A DNA stretch of 36,032 bases from Fimbriimonadia bacterium (GTDB lineage: Bacteria > Armatimonadota > Fimbriimonadia > Fimbriimonadales > GBS-DC): assembly GCA_026129765.1 (NCBI GenBank), contig JAHCHP010000028.1:1-36032 (forward strand). Reading direction: 5' to 3'. Position 1 is the stretch's first letter, and every line of letters begins with the position of its first letter. Below, one piece after another: positions 7,502-15,398 of the stretch. Position numbers and translations under genes: made by a program. The notes under the pieces were generated by a model. That model was not told the DNA's origin and ran no database searches. It saw nothing but the letters and a program-made list of their open reading frames with translations.

Positions 7502-7881
7502 TTTGGCTTTCATCTGCTGAGATTTTACATATACATCATTTGATTATTCAAGAAACTGGAGGATTGCCAGGAGTATTGAACCAAGACGCATTATCCAGCG
7601 CATTGGCGCGACCTTTTTCATCCTATGAAAGCTTAGAGTTTTATCCGGACATTCTTAGTAAGGTTGCTGTTTTGATACATTCTCTGATCTCATCTCATCC
7701 ATTTGTGGATGGCAATAAACGAATTGCTCTTGTTGCAGGAGATGTGTGTCTACGCTTAAACGGATACTTCCTGGTTCCATCAGACAAAGTAGAACCATTC
7801 TTTTGGTCAATTGCTCGAGGTGAACAATCGGTAGAGACGATAAAAAATGGCTGGAAGAAAATGCTGGGGCTCTTTAAGTAG
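7498..7881 (+). CDS. doc: Doc-type Fic-fold toxin (death-on-curing family)
   Basis: 127 residues, the usual Doc length. The core motif HPFVDGNKR (67-75) fits the Doc form Hxf-x-(D/N)-(G/A)-NKR rather than the AMPylating Fic form (HPFx(D/E)GNGRxxR). Classical Doc is known to phosphorylate EF-Tu and halt translation. The flanking helices ILSKVAVLIHSLISS and RIALVAGDVCLRLNGY fit the family. The GTG start overlaps the antitoxin TGA. The pair has noticeably lower G+C than its neighbours and sits between dispersed repeats (7018 and 7947), consistent with acquisition by transfer. Confidence 0.92.
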   Translation: MIWLSSAEILHIHHLIIQETGGLPGVLNQDALSSALARPFSSYESLEFYPDILSKVAVLIHSLISSHPFVDGNKRIALVAGDVCLRLNGYFLVPSDKVEPFFWSIARGEQSVETIKNGWKKMLGLFK

Positions 7882-7946
7882 AAACCGTATTTTACCACCC
7901 GTAAACGGCTATGCAAGAAGGTCTCTCGAACAAGTCTGTTTTTCGT

Positions 7947-7974
7947 GGATTGCCGCGAACGCGGGAATGACGGA
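7947..7974 (+). repeat. Dispersed repeat family C, copy 2
   Basis: GGATTGCCGCGAACGCGGGA followed by ATGACGGA; the first copy is at 1976-2003. It contains a short CCGC-GAAC-GCGG hairpin. It lies in the 174-nt gap between doc and the GNAT gene. Confidence 0.7.
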
Positions 7975-8055
7975 GGGTAGCGGATTGCTTGTTTCCCAGT
8001 TTTCAAAATAGGTTAAGCGGCAGGAATCGGCGCGCGTTTCTCGCAATAAGAGAGC

Positions 8056-9000
8056 ATGACCCAACTCACCTTCCGCGCTTTCGCGGGCGAACTCCTACCG
8101 CCTGTAGCTCATTTGCTGCAGCGAGTGTTGACGGCGGATCCCCTTTCTCAGAGCCTGTTCACGCGAAAAGTGTTGCTGGACCCCAACGTCGAACTTCAGG
8201 GTATGCCTGTCGCATGCAGGGGAGATCAGGTCGTTGGCTTTGGCTTGAGCATAGCGCGCAAGTTCCCTTTGGAAGATGCGACGCCTGATAACGATATAGG
8301 CTACATCACCCTGTTAGCGGTGGATGCAGCCGTTCAAAAACAGGGCATCGGCACGAAACTGTTGGCGCATATGGAGCAGTACCTGCAATCGAGAGGGCGA
8401 AAGAAAGTGATGGTTTCCTCTTACGCCCCTAACTACTTCACGCCGGGCGTCGATGTGAACGCCTATCCGGGCGGTCTTCAATTCTTCTTGAAACATGGCT
8501 ATCAAGAGGTATATCGCCCGCTCTCGATGGAGTGTCCCTTGCAGAACCTGCGCGTCCCCGACTGGGTTCAGGCGCGGCAGGCAGAGTTGGCGCGCGAAGG
8601 AGTAATGATCGAGACTTATAGACCCGAACTCATTCCCGCGCTCTTTGAATTTCTGAAACAGGAGTTTGTGGGCGAATGGCAGCGTTTTGCCCGCGAAGCC
8701 ATCGGTCGGATTGAAAGCGGCGATGCCCCCGACCGGGTTTGGATCGCGCATGAGCGGGGGCAGGTCATCGGTTTCAGTCATTATGAGCATGAGCGGTTCG
8801 GACCGATCGGGGTTTCGGTATCTGAGCGGGGCAGGGGGATTGGGCAGGCATTGCTGTATCGCACTTTAAGCGCGATGAGGCAGCGGGGGCTTCATATCGC
8901 TTACTTTATGTGGTCGGATGACCGCACTGCTGAGCGGCTCTATAACGAGGCAGGTTTTGTGGAATCGAGGCGTTTTGCGCTTTTAAGGAAGGAGTTTTGA
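8056..9000 (+). CDS. Acetyltransferase with two tandem GNAT domains
   Basis: 314 residues. Domain 1 (about 5-165) has the acetyl-CoA loop QKQGIGTKLL after ITLLAVDAA; domain 2 (about 185-314) has SERGRGIGQALL after GPIGVSV and ends RLYNEAGFVE, the typical GNAT beta-6/7 signature. Both acetyl-CoA loops look intact. Tandem GNAT proteins of this length include mycothiol acetyltransferase MshD, though many others exist. The next gene is a PIG-L-type deacetylase only 1 nt downstream, so the two are an operon and probably act on the same amino-sugar or amine substrate. The ATG at 8056 has only a weak AAGAGAG ribosome site. Confidence 0.88.
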   Translation: MTQLTFRAFAGELLPPVAHLLQRVLTADPLSQSLFTRKVLLDPNVELQGMPVACRGDQVVGFGLSIARKFPLEDATPDNDIGYITLLAVDAAVQKQGIGTKLLAHMEQYLQSRGRKKVMVSSYAPNYFTPGVDVNAYPGGLQFFLKHGYQEVYRPLSMECPLQNLRVPDWVQARQAELAREGVMIETYRPELIPALFEFLKQEFVGEWQRFAREAIGRIESGDAPDRVWIAHERGQVIGFSHYEHERFGPIGVSVSERGRGIGQALLYRTLSAMRQRGLHIAYFMWSDDRTAERLYNEAGFVESRRFALLRKEF

Positions 9001-9001
9001 C

Positions 9002-9706
9002 ATGATGGAACCGGTCGATATTTTAGCGATAGGCGCGCATATGGGGGATGTAGAGATTGCCTGTGGGATGGCGTTGGCGGCGCACGTTCGGCAGGGCAAG
9101 CGCGTGGCAGCGCTGCATTTGACTCCCGGCGAAAAGGGTCATCCGTCTTTATCGCCGGAAGCGTATGCCCAACAGAAGCATGAGGAAGCGCGGGCAGCGG
9201 CAGCGGTTCTTGGCGCGGAATACTTTGCTTTGGACTACCGAGATGGCGAACTGCCGGTGAATGATGAGATACAGTTTCAAATTTGCGATGTGATCCGCGC
9301 TTGCCGCCCGCGCATGATTTTGACTCACTGGCAGGGCAGTATGCATAAGGACCATACCGCCTGCGCGTTGAATATGCCGAACGCGATTTTTTACGCGGCG
9401 ATCAAAGGGTTTGAGCGGGACCTGCCTGCGCATTGGGTTCCCGGTTTGTTGTTTGCGGAAAACTGGGAGGATCAAGATGGGTTTGTGCCGGAACATTTTC
9501 TGGAGGTTACCTTAGAGGACATTGCTCTGTGGCAGACCGCCGCCGAGAAGTATGAGTTGTTTCGCGGCGGGGTTTCCCGGTTTCCTTATGTAGAGTATTA
9601 CAAATCTCTCGCGAGCGTGCGCGGTCCCGAAATCGGGTGCTCGTTTGCCGTCGCGTTTGCGCTCCCACCCAGAGCCAGAAGGCGAAAAGTGACCAGTTTA
9701 GTGTAG
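9002..9706 (+). CDS. PIG-L/LmbE-type N-deacetylase, catalytic Asp replaced
   Basis: 234 residues. The zinc motif that normally reads AHPDDE is GAHMGDVE here: His13 and Asp16 (zinc ligands) are kept, but the first Asp, the general base in MshB-like enzymes, is Gly15. The second motif HWQGSMHKDHTA supplies H115 and H118. TPGEKGHP and KHEEARAAAAVLG are also typical. The family removes acetyl groups from GlcNAc conjugates (MshB, BshB, LmbE, PIG-L). The HMGD form suggests either an unusual subfamily with another base or altered chemistry. Ribosome site AAGGAAGGAG (8985-8994) supports ATG 9002. It is convergent with holA, 7 nt apart. Confidence 0.88.
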   Translation: MMEPVDILAIGAHMGDVEIACGMALAAHVRQGKRVAALHLTPGEKGHPSLSPEAYAQQKHEEARAAAAVLGAEYFALDYRDGELPVNDEIQFQICDVIRACRPRMILTHWQGSMHKDHTACALNMPNAIFYAAIKGFERDLPAHWVPGLLFAENWEDQDGFVPEHFLEVTLEDIALWQTAAEKYELFRGGVSRFPYVEYYKSLASVRGPEIGCSFAVAFALPPRARRRKVTSLV

Positions 9707-9713
9707 GGAAGGC

Positions 9714-10799
9714 TCAGCGCATGGAGAGTTTCAGCACTAAGCGTTCCATGACCTCGATGGGGTTGACACCGGGTTTCATACCTTTCAGGGCGAGATCGGT
9801 ATTCAGAATCGTTTGAAACGCCTGTTCCAAGTGCGCGCGGGGCATCTGCTCCGCTTGACGCTGCAGGCGCGAACGGAGAAATGCCTGCCGCTGCAGCGTG
9901 TTCAACAGATTAGGGTCTTTGGGTAGCTTTTGCGCCCATTCTTTCGGCACTTTTTCAGGCGCTTGCAGCGAGTATTGCGCATCTAACATCGCGCGCGCTC
10001 CCCAAATCAGACGGTATTGGCGGGCAATCAGGGCGAGCGTTTTCAGAGCGACCTCATCGGGACGCGCGCCCGATTGAAACAAGTGATCCAAATGTTGCAG
10101 GGCGGAGGTCGTTTTGCCTTCCGCGATGGCTTCTACCAGCGCGAAGACTTTCGCCTCGCGGGAAGGGCTGACTACCTGTTCCACATCGTGAACCGTAATC
10201 TCTTGGCGCGGGTCCACATAGAATATCACTTTTTCTAACTCCGCAATCGCGCGGGTCGCGACCCCATCCACTAAATTCATCAAAGCGCGCGCGGTCTGAT
10301 TATTGAGTGATTTCTGGTTTGCTTTGGCAAGCGCGATCAACCGTTTTTCAAGCGTTGCGCCTGCCAGCGCATCGAACTGCATCAAAACGCCATGCTGCTT
10401 GACCGCGTTCATCAGCGCGTTTGCGGTGGTCTTGCGCGAATCGGACTCCTCCGATTCCAAGTCCTGCCAAAGCACCAAGCAGACCCAATCTGGCAAGGCT
10501 TCCAAGTGCTTTGCGATGGACGCTTGATCGTTGGGCTTCAATCGCTGCGCGGACCGAACCAACACGAACTTGCGGTCTTGTTCTAAGGGCGCGGTCAGCA
10601 GCGAGTTCATAATTGCGCCGGCGTTTGTTTCGCGGGCGTCCAAAACTGCCTCATCAAAACTGTCGGGGGGCATGGGCAAGGCATCGCGCAAACGCTGGAT
10701 GAACTCTTTTTTCAGCAGTTCTTCCTCGCCCGCCAACCAATAGACCGTGGCAGGAGAACGCAAATCCGAGTCGCTTAATTTACCGTAATTCAGTTCCAT
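9714..10799 (-). CDS. holA: DNA polymerase III delta subunit
   Basis: 361 residues. It is the clamp-loader delta subunit that opens the beta clamp. Recognised by the N-terminal pattern PATVYWLAGEEELLKKEFIQ, the central SREAKVFALVEAIAEGKTTSAL and the C-terminal collar helices with ALKTLALIARQYRLIWGARA; overall length and order fit HolA. No catalytic motif is expected, since delta lacks functional Walker motifs. It lies 25 nt downstream of the TgpA gene and is the last gene of the rpmA-moxR-DUF58-TgpA-holA run, an unusual partner set for holA. Confidence 0.92.
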   Translation of the reverse strand: MELNYGKLSDSDLRSPATVYWLAGEEELLKKEFIQRLRDALPMPPDSFDEAVLDARETNAGAIMNSLLTAPLEQDRKFVLVRSAQRLKPNDQASIAKHLEALPDWVCLVLWQDLESEESDSRKTTANALMNAVKQHGVLMQFDALAGATLEKRLIALAKANQKSLNNQTARALMNLVDGVATRAIAELEKVIFYVDPRQEITVHDVEQVVSPSREAKVFALVEAIAEGKTTSALQHLDHLFQSGARPDEVALKTLALIARQYRLIWGARAMLDAQYSLQAPEKVPKEWAQKLPKDPNLLNTLQRQAFLRSRLQRQAEQMPRAHLEQAFQTILNTDLALKGMKPGVNPIEVMERLVLKLSMR

Positions 10800-10824
10800 A
10801 GGCTTCTGTCTATTCTCTACCTGT

Positions 10825-12945
10825 CTACCGGGTGAGATTTCTCCACTGTAGGATGCCGCGTCGTATGCGCTGCCAGAACGGAACTTCCTGCGCGACGGCG
10901 CGCTGCGCTTGATGAAGCGAGTCGCGCAATTGCTGAAGGTTCTCTTTGGTCATCGCGCCGGGAGCGTAGCGGGTCAACACCAACAGATTGATGAACCGCT
11001 CGGCGGCATTCTGTATCGCGCTATGCTGCTCGCCCAGTTGAGTTTGCGCGGTCTGCCAATACTCATACGGTGTGGCAGCAGGCGCGGGCGCAGCAACTCC
11101 TGCCATCGCAAGCGTGTGAGCAAGACGCTGGTACAACCATGCGATTTGTCCTTCCGGCAAGCGGCGCACATGCCAATAGCGTATGCGGGGCAAAATTTCT
11201 GAGAAGAAGAGATACATCACCGCTGTCAGCAACAAAAGATTGATGCCGTACAGCAAAAGCCTTTTTTGCATGTTCTCTTTCGATGCCGCGCTGCCTTGCG
11301 CGATCTCCCCGTTTTCGGTCAAGCCGTTATCGATGACTCGCGCGCCTTCTGTCGCGTCAAACGCGATCCAGCCGTAATCGGGGAAATAGACCTCTGTCCA
11401 CATATGACGATCCGCTTCGCGCAGGATATAGTCGCCCGTCTCTTTATCTTGAAAACGTGGTAGGAACCCTGTTGCGACCCGCGCCGGAATGCCCACATAC
11501 CGGCACATGACGGCAAGCGAGGTGGCGAAAGCGTCGCAGTAGCCTTCCTTCGATTCAAAGAGGAAGTAATCTACGACATCACGGTCACGCGGGTAAGCCT
11601 CTGCGTTCAAGTTATAGGCGCATTGCTTCTCAACAAACTGCTTCAACGCGATGACCCGGTCATATTGATTGGAACGCGACCGCGCGATCTCGTAGGCGGT
11701 ATTGCGAATCCGTTCCCATCGCTGTTGGGGCAGGGTGGTATAGTAGGCGAGCGCCCAATTCGGGAAATTGTTGGAGGCGTTCCGCAGCGCGGGGCTGGCG
11801 GGTACCTCGTTCGAGATCGCTTCATACTGCATGCCTGCCGCCAACCCCTGATAATAGCGAAGCGTGTCGTTGAAATCGTCCACCATGAGCCTTTGCGCGG
11901 GCAGTCTCAAGCGAATGGGGTTTGCGCCGGTATAGACGAAGCCATGCCAGTCGTTCAGAATCGTGATGCGTTGGGACACCAGCGAGCCTGCGGACAGGGG
12001 CGGCGTTTCCAAAAACTCTTCTAGCGAAACCCAACGGTTATAGCGCATGCGCAGCAGCTGTGGAAAACCGGATCGGGTTTGCCACCCGGTGCCAGTATAG
12101 GTGTCAAAAGTGCGTTCCCGAAGATAGACCGGCGGGTCCATCTGTACGCGCAGGATAGGGCGGTCGCTCAGAGAACTGGGTCCCACCCCCACTTCTGTCG
12201 AGTCGCGATACGCGCTGTTGGATGAGTTTCGGCTGGAAGGCGAGTTGAGATTGATGCCCAGCGCGACCTGCATCACATAGTAGCCGACAAAGGTCTGCAG
12301 CGGCGGCACAATCATTAACGAGAAGAGACCTGCCGCTGCCAATCCCAGACTGGAGCCTCGAAGCGCATGCAGGTTGAATTTCGCCAGCAAGGTTCTCTCA
12401 CCGCGCGCATGGGACAGGGTATTGAGCAAGGTCAAGCTGTAGAGCAGCAATCCCAAGAAGCAGGCAAACAGTGTTGTCAACTGCGCGCTCATCAGGTAGG
12501 TGGAAATCAAACCAAACAGCGCGAGAGTCGGCACATTTTGCCATAGGAGCGCGCCTGCGGATACCATGACGCAGGAACGCAACACGATATACCAAGTGAG
12601 CGAGGTGCTGATCATGACTTCAAAGCCGGGTTCCGTTGCCAAGCCTATACGGGCATTCAAGAAGGGCTGAGACGTCATCGCGATTAAGCCGAACGCGATA
12701 TCCAAACCGACAAACGCAGTCTGCTGCGCGGTGGAAACGCCCCGCCATTGGATCAGATAACTGATCAACACACCGATGGTCATCACGAAAAAGAGCGGTA
12801 TCAAATTGTCCGATTCGGTGCGGGCGACCTTCAGCACTTGAATCGCGATCAAGCCCATCAGCCAGTGCGAAATATAGAAGTGAATGGGTAGACGGTTCGG
12901 CACTGCCGGGTCGCTCAGAAACTTCGCGCTGGTTCGTTCTATCAT
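10825..12945 (-). CDS. TgpA-like membrane transglutaminase-family protein
   Basis: 706 residues. The N-terminus contains several membrane helices (about 20-225), followed by an extracytoplasmic region and a transglutaminase-like domain with Cys470 (EGYCDAFA), His514 (RHMWTEVYF) and Asp530 (WIAFDATEG), a complete catalytic triad. Another membrane helix (about 563-582) precedes a cytosolic C-terminal domain like DUF4129. The family includes Pseudomonas TgpA, an essential inner-membrane protein of unclear substrate. It follows the DUF58 gene with an ATGA overlap and forms with MoxR the widespread MoxR/DUF58/transglutaminase module. Confidence 0.92.
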   Translation of the reverse strand: MIERTSAKFLSDPAVPNRLPIHFYISHWLMGLIAIQVLKVARTESDNLIPLFFVMTIGVLISYLIQWRGVSTAQQTAFVGLDIAFGLIAMTSQPFLNARIGLATEPGFEVMISTSLTWYIVLRSCVMVSAGALLWQNVPTLALFGLISTYLMSAQLTTLFACFLGLLLYSLTLLNTLSHARGERTLLAKFNLHALRGSSLGLAAAGLFSLMIVPPLQTFVGYYVMQVALGINLNSPSSRNSSNSAYRDSTEVGVGPSSLSDRPILRVQMDPPVYLRERTFDTYTGTGWQTRSGFPQLLRMRYNRWVSLEEFLETPPLSAGSLVSQRITILNDWHGFVYTGANPIRLRLPAQRLMVDDFNDTLRYYQGLAAGMQYEAISNEVPASPALRNASNNFPNWALAYYTTLPQQRWERIRNTAYEIARSRSNQYDRVIALKQFVEKQCAYNLNAEAYPRDRDVVDYFLFESKEGYCDAFATSLAVMCRYVGIPARVATGFLPRFQDKETGDYILREADRHMWTEVYFPDYGWIAFDATEGARVIDNGLTENGEIAQGSAASKENMQKRLLLYGINLLLLTAVMYLFFSEILPRIRYWHVRRLPEGQIAWLYQRLAHTLAMAGVAAPAPAATPYEYWQTAQTQLGEQHSAIQNAAERFINLLVLTRYAPGAMTKENLQQLRDSLHQAQRAVAQEVPFWQRIRRGILQWRNLTR

Positions 12946-14042
12946 TTTCGCGCTCCTGCAAACAATTTCATGCCCACTCCTTGCGCCTGATAAGCCTTCA
13001 CTTTGTGGAGGAGGGCGGGGTCTTCCTGCGCGCTAAAAAGGTAGAGGCTGCCCTGACGCCCCCATTCCTGAACCCATTGGGGCAGCATGGCGATCATCGA
13101 TGGCGCAGGTTTGCGTTGAATCGTTGCCAGCGCGCGCAAAATGGCCATGCGGTCTGACGATGTGCTGCGAACGGCTTCCGCGCCCTGCCATCCCGCGCCG
13201 ACCAACCGGACCGGCAGCCCTTTTTGGATGCATTGCAGACTGAGCCAGGTCGCATGACGGATGATCTGCTCAAAAGCTTGCTCATGCGCGCTCAAAACCG
13301 ACTCATCTTGGGTAAAGGGCAGGGAGGTGTCTATCGCGATGATGATCCGCGACAGCGCGTTGACCTCAAACTCTTTTACGTGCCATTTCATTTGCTGGCG
13401 CGCGGTGGCGCGCCAATCGACCCGGCGCAACGGATCGCCCGGTACATACTCCCTCACACCATGCCACTCCATCCCCTCGCCTTGACGCGCCGCGTTGGAT
13501 TGCGCTGGCACATGGTAGCCTCCACCGCCGGACCATTCCCAGTTGGGAATCGGCACCGGGCGCGGGTAAACAAAGATTTCGCTTAAGACGGGAACGGTGC
13601 TGACGGTGAAAAACAGCCCAATGGGGTCAGAGGATGCTACTTCTAACGGTCCTAATGTATGAACGCCGCGCCCTTGAGGTTGGAAGGTGTAATGGACCGT
13701 GACGGGTTCTTGAGACTGCATTTGCGCGCTTAGGACCGGCGACTCGTTTTCTTGCAGGGAACTGGGCAAACGGTCGCGGATACGGAGCCAAAGCCTTGGG
13801 AAGCGGCTGTTCGATTTCAAGGTGAGGGTAACAGGGGTCTCTTCGCCTTCCCAAGCCTCTTGTTGGAGGTCCCGCCGCGCTTCCAAGCTGCGCGTGCCTT
13901 GACGCGCTAACCAATAACTGCCTGCAATAATCAACAGCAGCGTTGTCGCCATCCAGTACATTTGGCGGTTATTCGTTAGGACTCCGGAACAGAACAAAAA
14001 GGTACAGGCTGCCCAGAAAGTTACCAGTTTATATTCACGCAT
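12942..14042 (-). CDS. DUF58 (VWA-like) membrane protein
   Basis: 366 residues from ATG 14042; a TTG at 14090 would add 16 residues and is possible, with no clear ribosome site for either. Two membrane helices lie near the N-terminus (KLVTFWAACTFLFCSGVL and MYWMATTLLLIIAGSYWL). The DUF58 signature EYVPGDPLRRVDWRATAR is present, followed by a VWA-like strand with IIIAIDTSLPF, a partial MIDAS-type site. Such proteins are partners of MoxR AAA+ ATPases in membrane-associated assembly or stress functions. The ATGA overlap with the transglutaminase gene confirms the operon. Confidence 0.9.
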   Translation of the reverse strand: MREYKLVTFWAACTFLFCSGVLTNNRQMYWMATTLLLIIAGSYWLARQGTRSLEARRDLQQEAWEGEETPVTLTLKSNSRFPRLWLRIRDRLPSSLQENESPVLSAQMQSQEPVTVHYTFQPQGRGVHTLGPLEVASSDPIGLFFTVSTVPVLSEIFVYPRPVPIPNWEWSGGGGYHVPAQSNAARQGEGMEWHGVREYVPGDPLRRVDWRATARQQMKWHVKEFEVNALSRIIIAIDTSLPFTQDESVLSAHEQAFEQIIRHATWLSLQCIQKGLPVRLVGAGWQGAEAVRSTSSDRMAILRALATIQRKPAPSMIAMLPQWVQEWGRQGSLYLFSAQEDPALLHKVKAYQAQGVGMKLFAGARK

Positions 14043-14098
14043 GACACCCAGTATTAAGAAACGATAGAGAGAATCGGAAGGTTCCCTCAAGGGGGATT

Positions 14099-15076
14099 TT
14101 AGACGCTGAGCGGGACCGGAACCTGATTCAAGATGTCGTTCACTAACCCCTCAGCATTCGGCACAACGCCCTGCGCATCGGCTCGCAGCATCAGCCGGTG
14201 CGACAGAATCGACGCTGCCATCTGTTTGACGTCGTCGGGCTGGGTATAGTGTCGCTCTTGGAGGGCTGCCAACGCTTGGGCGGCGACCATCATCGACAGA
14301 GAACCGCGCGGACTGGCTCCCAGCGCAATTTGGGGATGTTCGCGCGTTTTTGCCACGATATCGACGATGTATTGGCGAATACTGGGGTCCACATAAACCC
14401 GCCGAACCATTGTTTGCAGTTCCGCAAGCCGCGCGGGGGTGATCACCTGTCCGATTTCCTCTAAGGGGTTGTTCATTTGGTGGGTTTCCAAAATGCGGCT
14501 TTCCACCTCTTTTTCTGGATAGCCAAGCGAAAGGCGGGCAAAGAAGCGGTCTAATTGCGCTTCTGGCAGCGGGTAAGTGCCAATCAATTCGATATTGTTT
14601 TGGGTCGCGATGACCAGGAAAGGGTCGGGTAGCAGGTGTGTGACGCCGTCGGCTGAGACGGTGCGCTCTTCCATCGCCTCTAACAGGGCAGATTGTGTTT
14701 TGGGGGTGGCGCGATTGATTTCATCTGCCAGTACCACATTAGCGAATACTGCGCCCGGATAGAACTCAAATTGCGCGCTTTTCTGGTTATAGATAGTGGA
14801 GCCTGTTACATCGGAGGGCAGCAAATCGGGCGTAAATTGGATGCGCCGGAACTGCCCGCCAATCGCGCGCGCAATGGTTTTAGCGAGCGTGGTTTTGCCG
14901 ACGCCCGGAATATCCTCTAAGAGGATATGTCCCCGGCACAGCAGACCAATCGCCATCAAGCGGACGGTCCGGGTTTTTCCCAGAATCACATGCTCGATGG
15001 CTTGAATCAGCGCGTGGACTTCTTGAGAGACCACACGCGCTTCTTCGGGCGAAAGCCGTTCAGCGTTGGCGTTCAC
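14099..15076 (-). CDS. MoxR-family AAA+ ATPase
   Basis: 325 residues. Walker A is DIPGVGKTT with Lys61; Walker B is VVLADEINRA with Asp118-Glu119. The MoxR-specific segments FTPDLLPSDVTG and GTYPLPEAQLDRFFARLSLGYP are present, with the C-terminal lid helical region ALAALQERHYTQPDDVKQ. It acts as a cytosolic chaperone-like ATPase for the DUF58/transglutaminase membrane partners encoded just downstream. It begins 7 nt after the rpmA stop, so it is probably co-transcribed with ribosomal protein L27. Confidence 0.94.
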   Translation of the reverse strand: MNANAERLSPEEARVVSQEVHALIQAIEHVILGKTRTVRLMAIGLLCRGHILLEDIPGVGKTTLAKTIARAIGGQFRRIQFTPDLLPSDVTGSTIYNQKSAQFEFYPGAVFANVVLADEINRATPKTQSALLEAMEERTVSADGVTHLLPDPFLVIATQNNIELIGTYPLPEAQLDRFFARLSLGYPEKEVESRILETHQMNNPLEEIGQVITPARLAELQTMVRRVYVDPSIRQYIVDIVAKTREHPQIALGASPRGSLSMMVAAQALAALQERHYTQPDDVKQMAASILSHRLMLRADAQGVVPNAEGLVNDILNQVPVPLSV

Positions 15077-15083
15077 GCTTGGT

Positions 15084-15341
15084 TCAGGACGCCTCGGGAA
15101 TCACACTGACACGACGGCGGTCGCGGGGACCTTCAAAGCGCACGCGCCCGTCCGCTTTCGCGAAGAGCGTGTCATCTTTGCCCCGCCCCACATTGACGCC
15201 CGGATGGAACTTCGTGCCTCGCTGGCGCACGATTACATGCCCCGCGCGAACGAACTCGCCGCCGAACTCTTTAACGCCTAAAAACTTTGGCGCGCTGTCG
15301 CGCCCGTTTCTGGTACTGCCTACGCCTTTTTTACTTGCCAT
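15084..15341 (-). CDS. rpmA: 50S ribosomal protein bL27
   Basis: 85 residues starting [16 protein letters not shown], then [16 protein letters not shown] at the C-terminus, a full-length L27. ATG 15341 is chosen over the upstream in-frame codon at 15371 because GGAG lies 8 nt before it and the protein begins exactly as L27 should; no cleavable N-terminal extension of the Firmicutes type is seen. L27 contacts the peptidyl-transferase centre. Normally it follows rplU and precedes obg; here it stands alone downstream of uvrA and heads the moxR operon, with its own GGTATAAT -10. Confidence 0.97.
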   Translation of the reverse strand: MASKKGVGSTRNGRDSAPKFLGVKEFGGEFVRAGHVIVRQRGTKFHPGVNVGRGKDDTLFAKADGRVRFEGPRDRRRVSVIPEAS

Positions 15342-15370
15342 GTCGTTTTCTCCAAAAAAAGCAGGAATCA

Positions 15371-15376
15371 ATTATA
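15371..15376 (-). promoter_or_regulatory. -10 element of the rpmA-moxR operon
   Basis: Minus strand GGTATAAT with TATAAT at 15376-15371, 29 nt before the rpmA ATG. Predicted start near 15364. TTGAAA lies upstream but with a 20-bp spacer, too long for a standard -35. Confidence 0.65.
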
Positions 15377-15398
15377 CCTGTTTCGCGCAGGGATTGTT

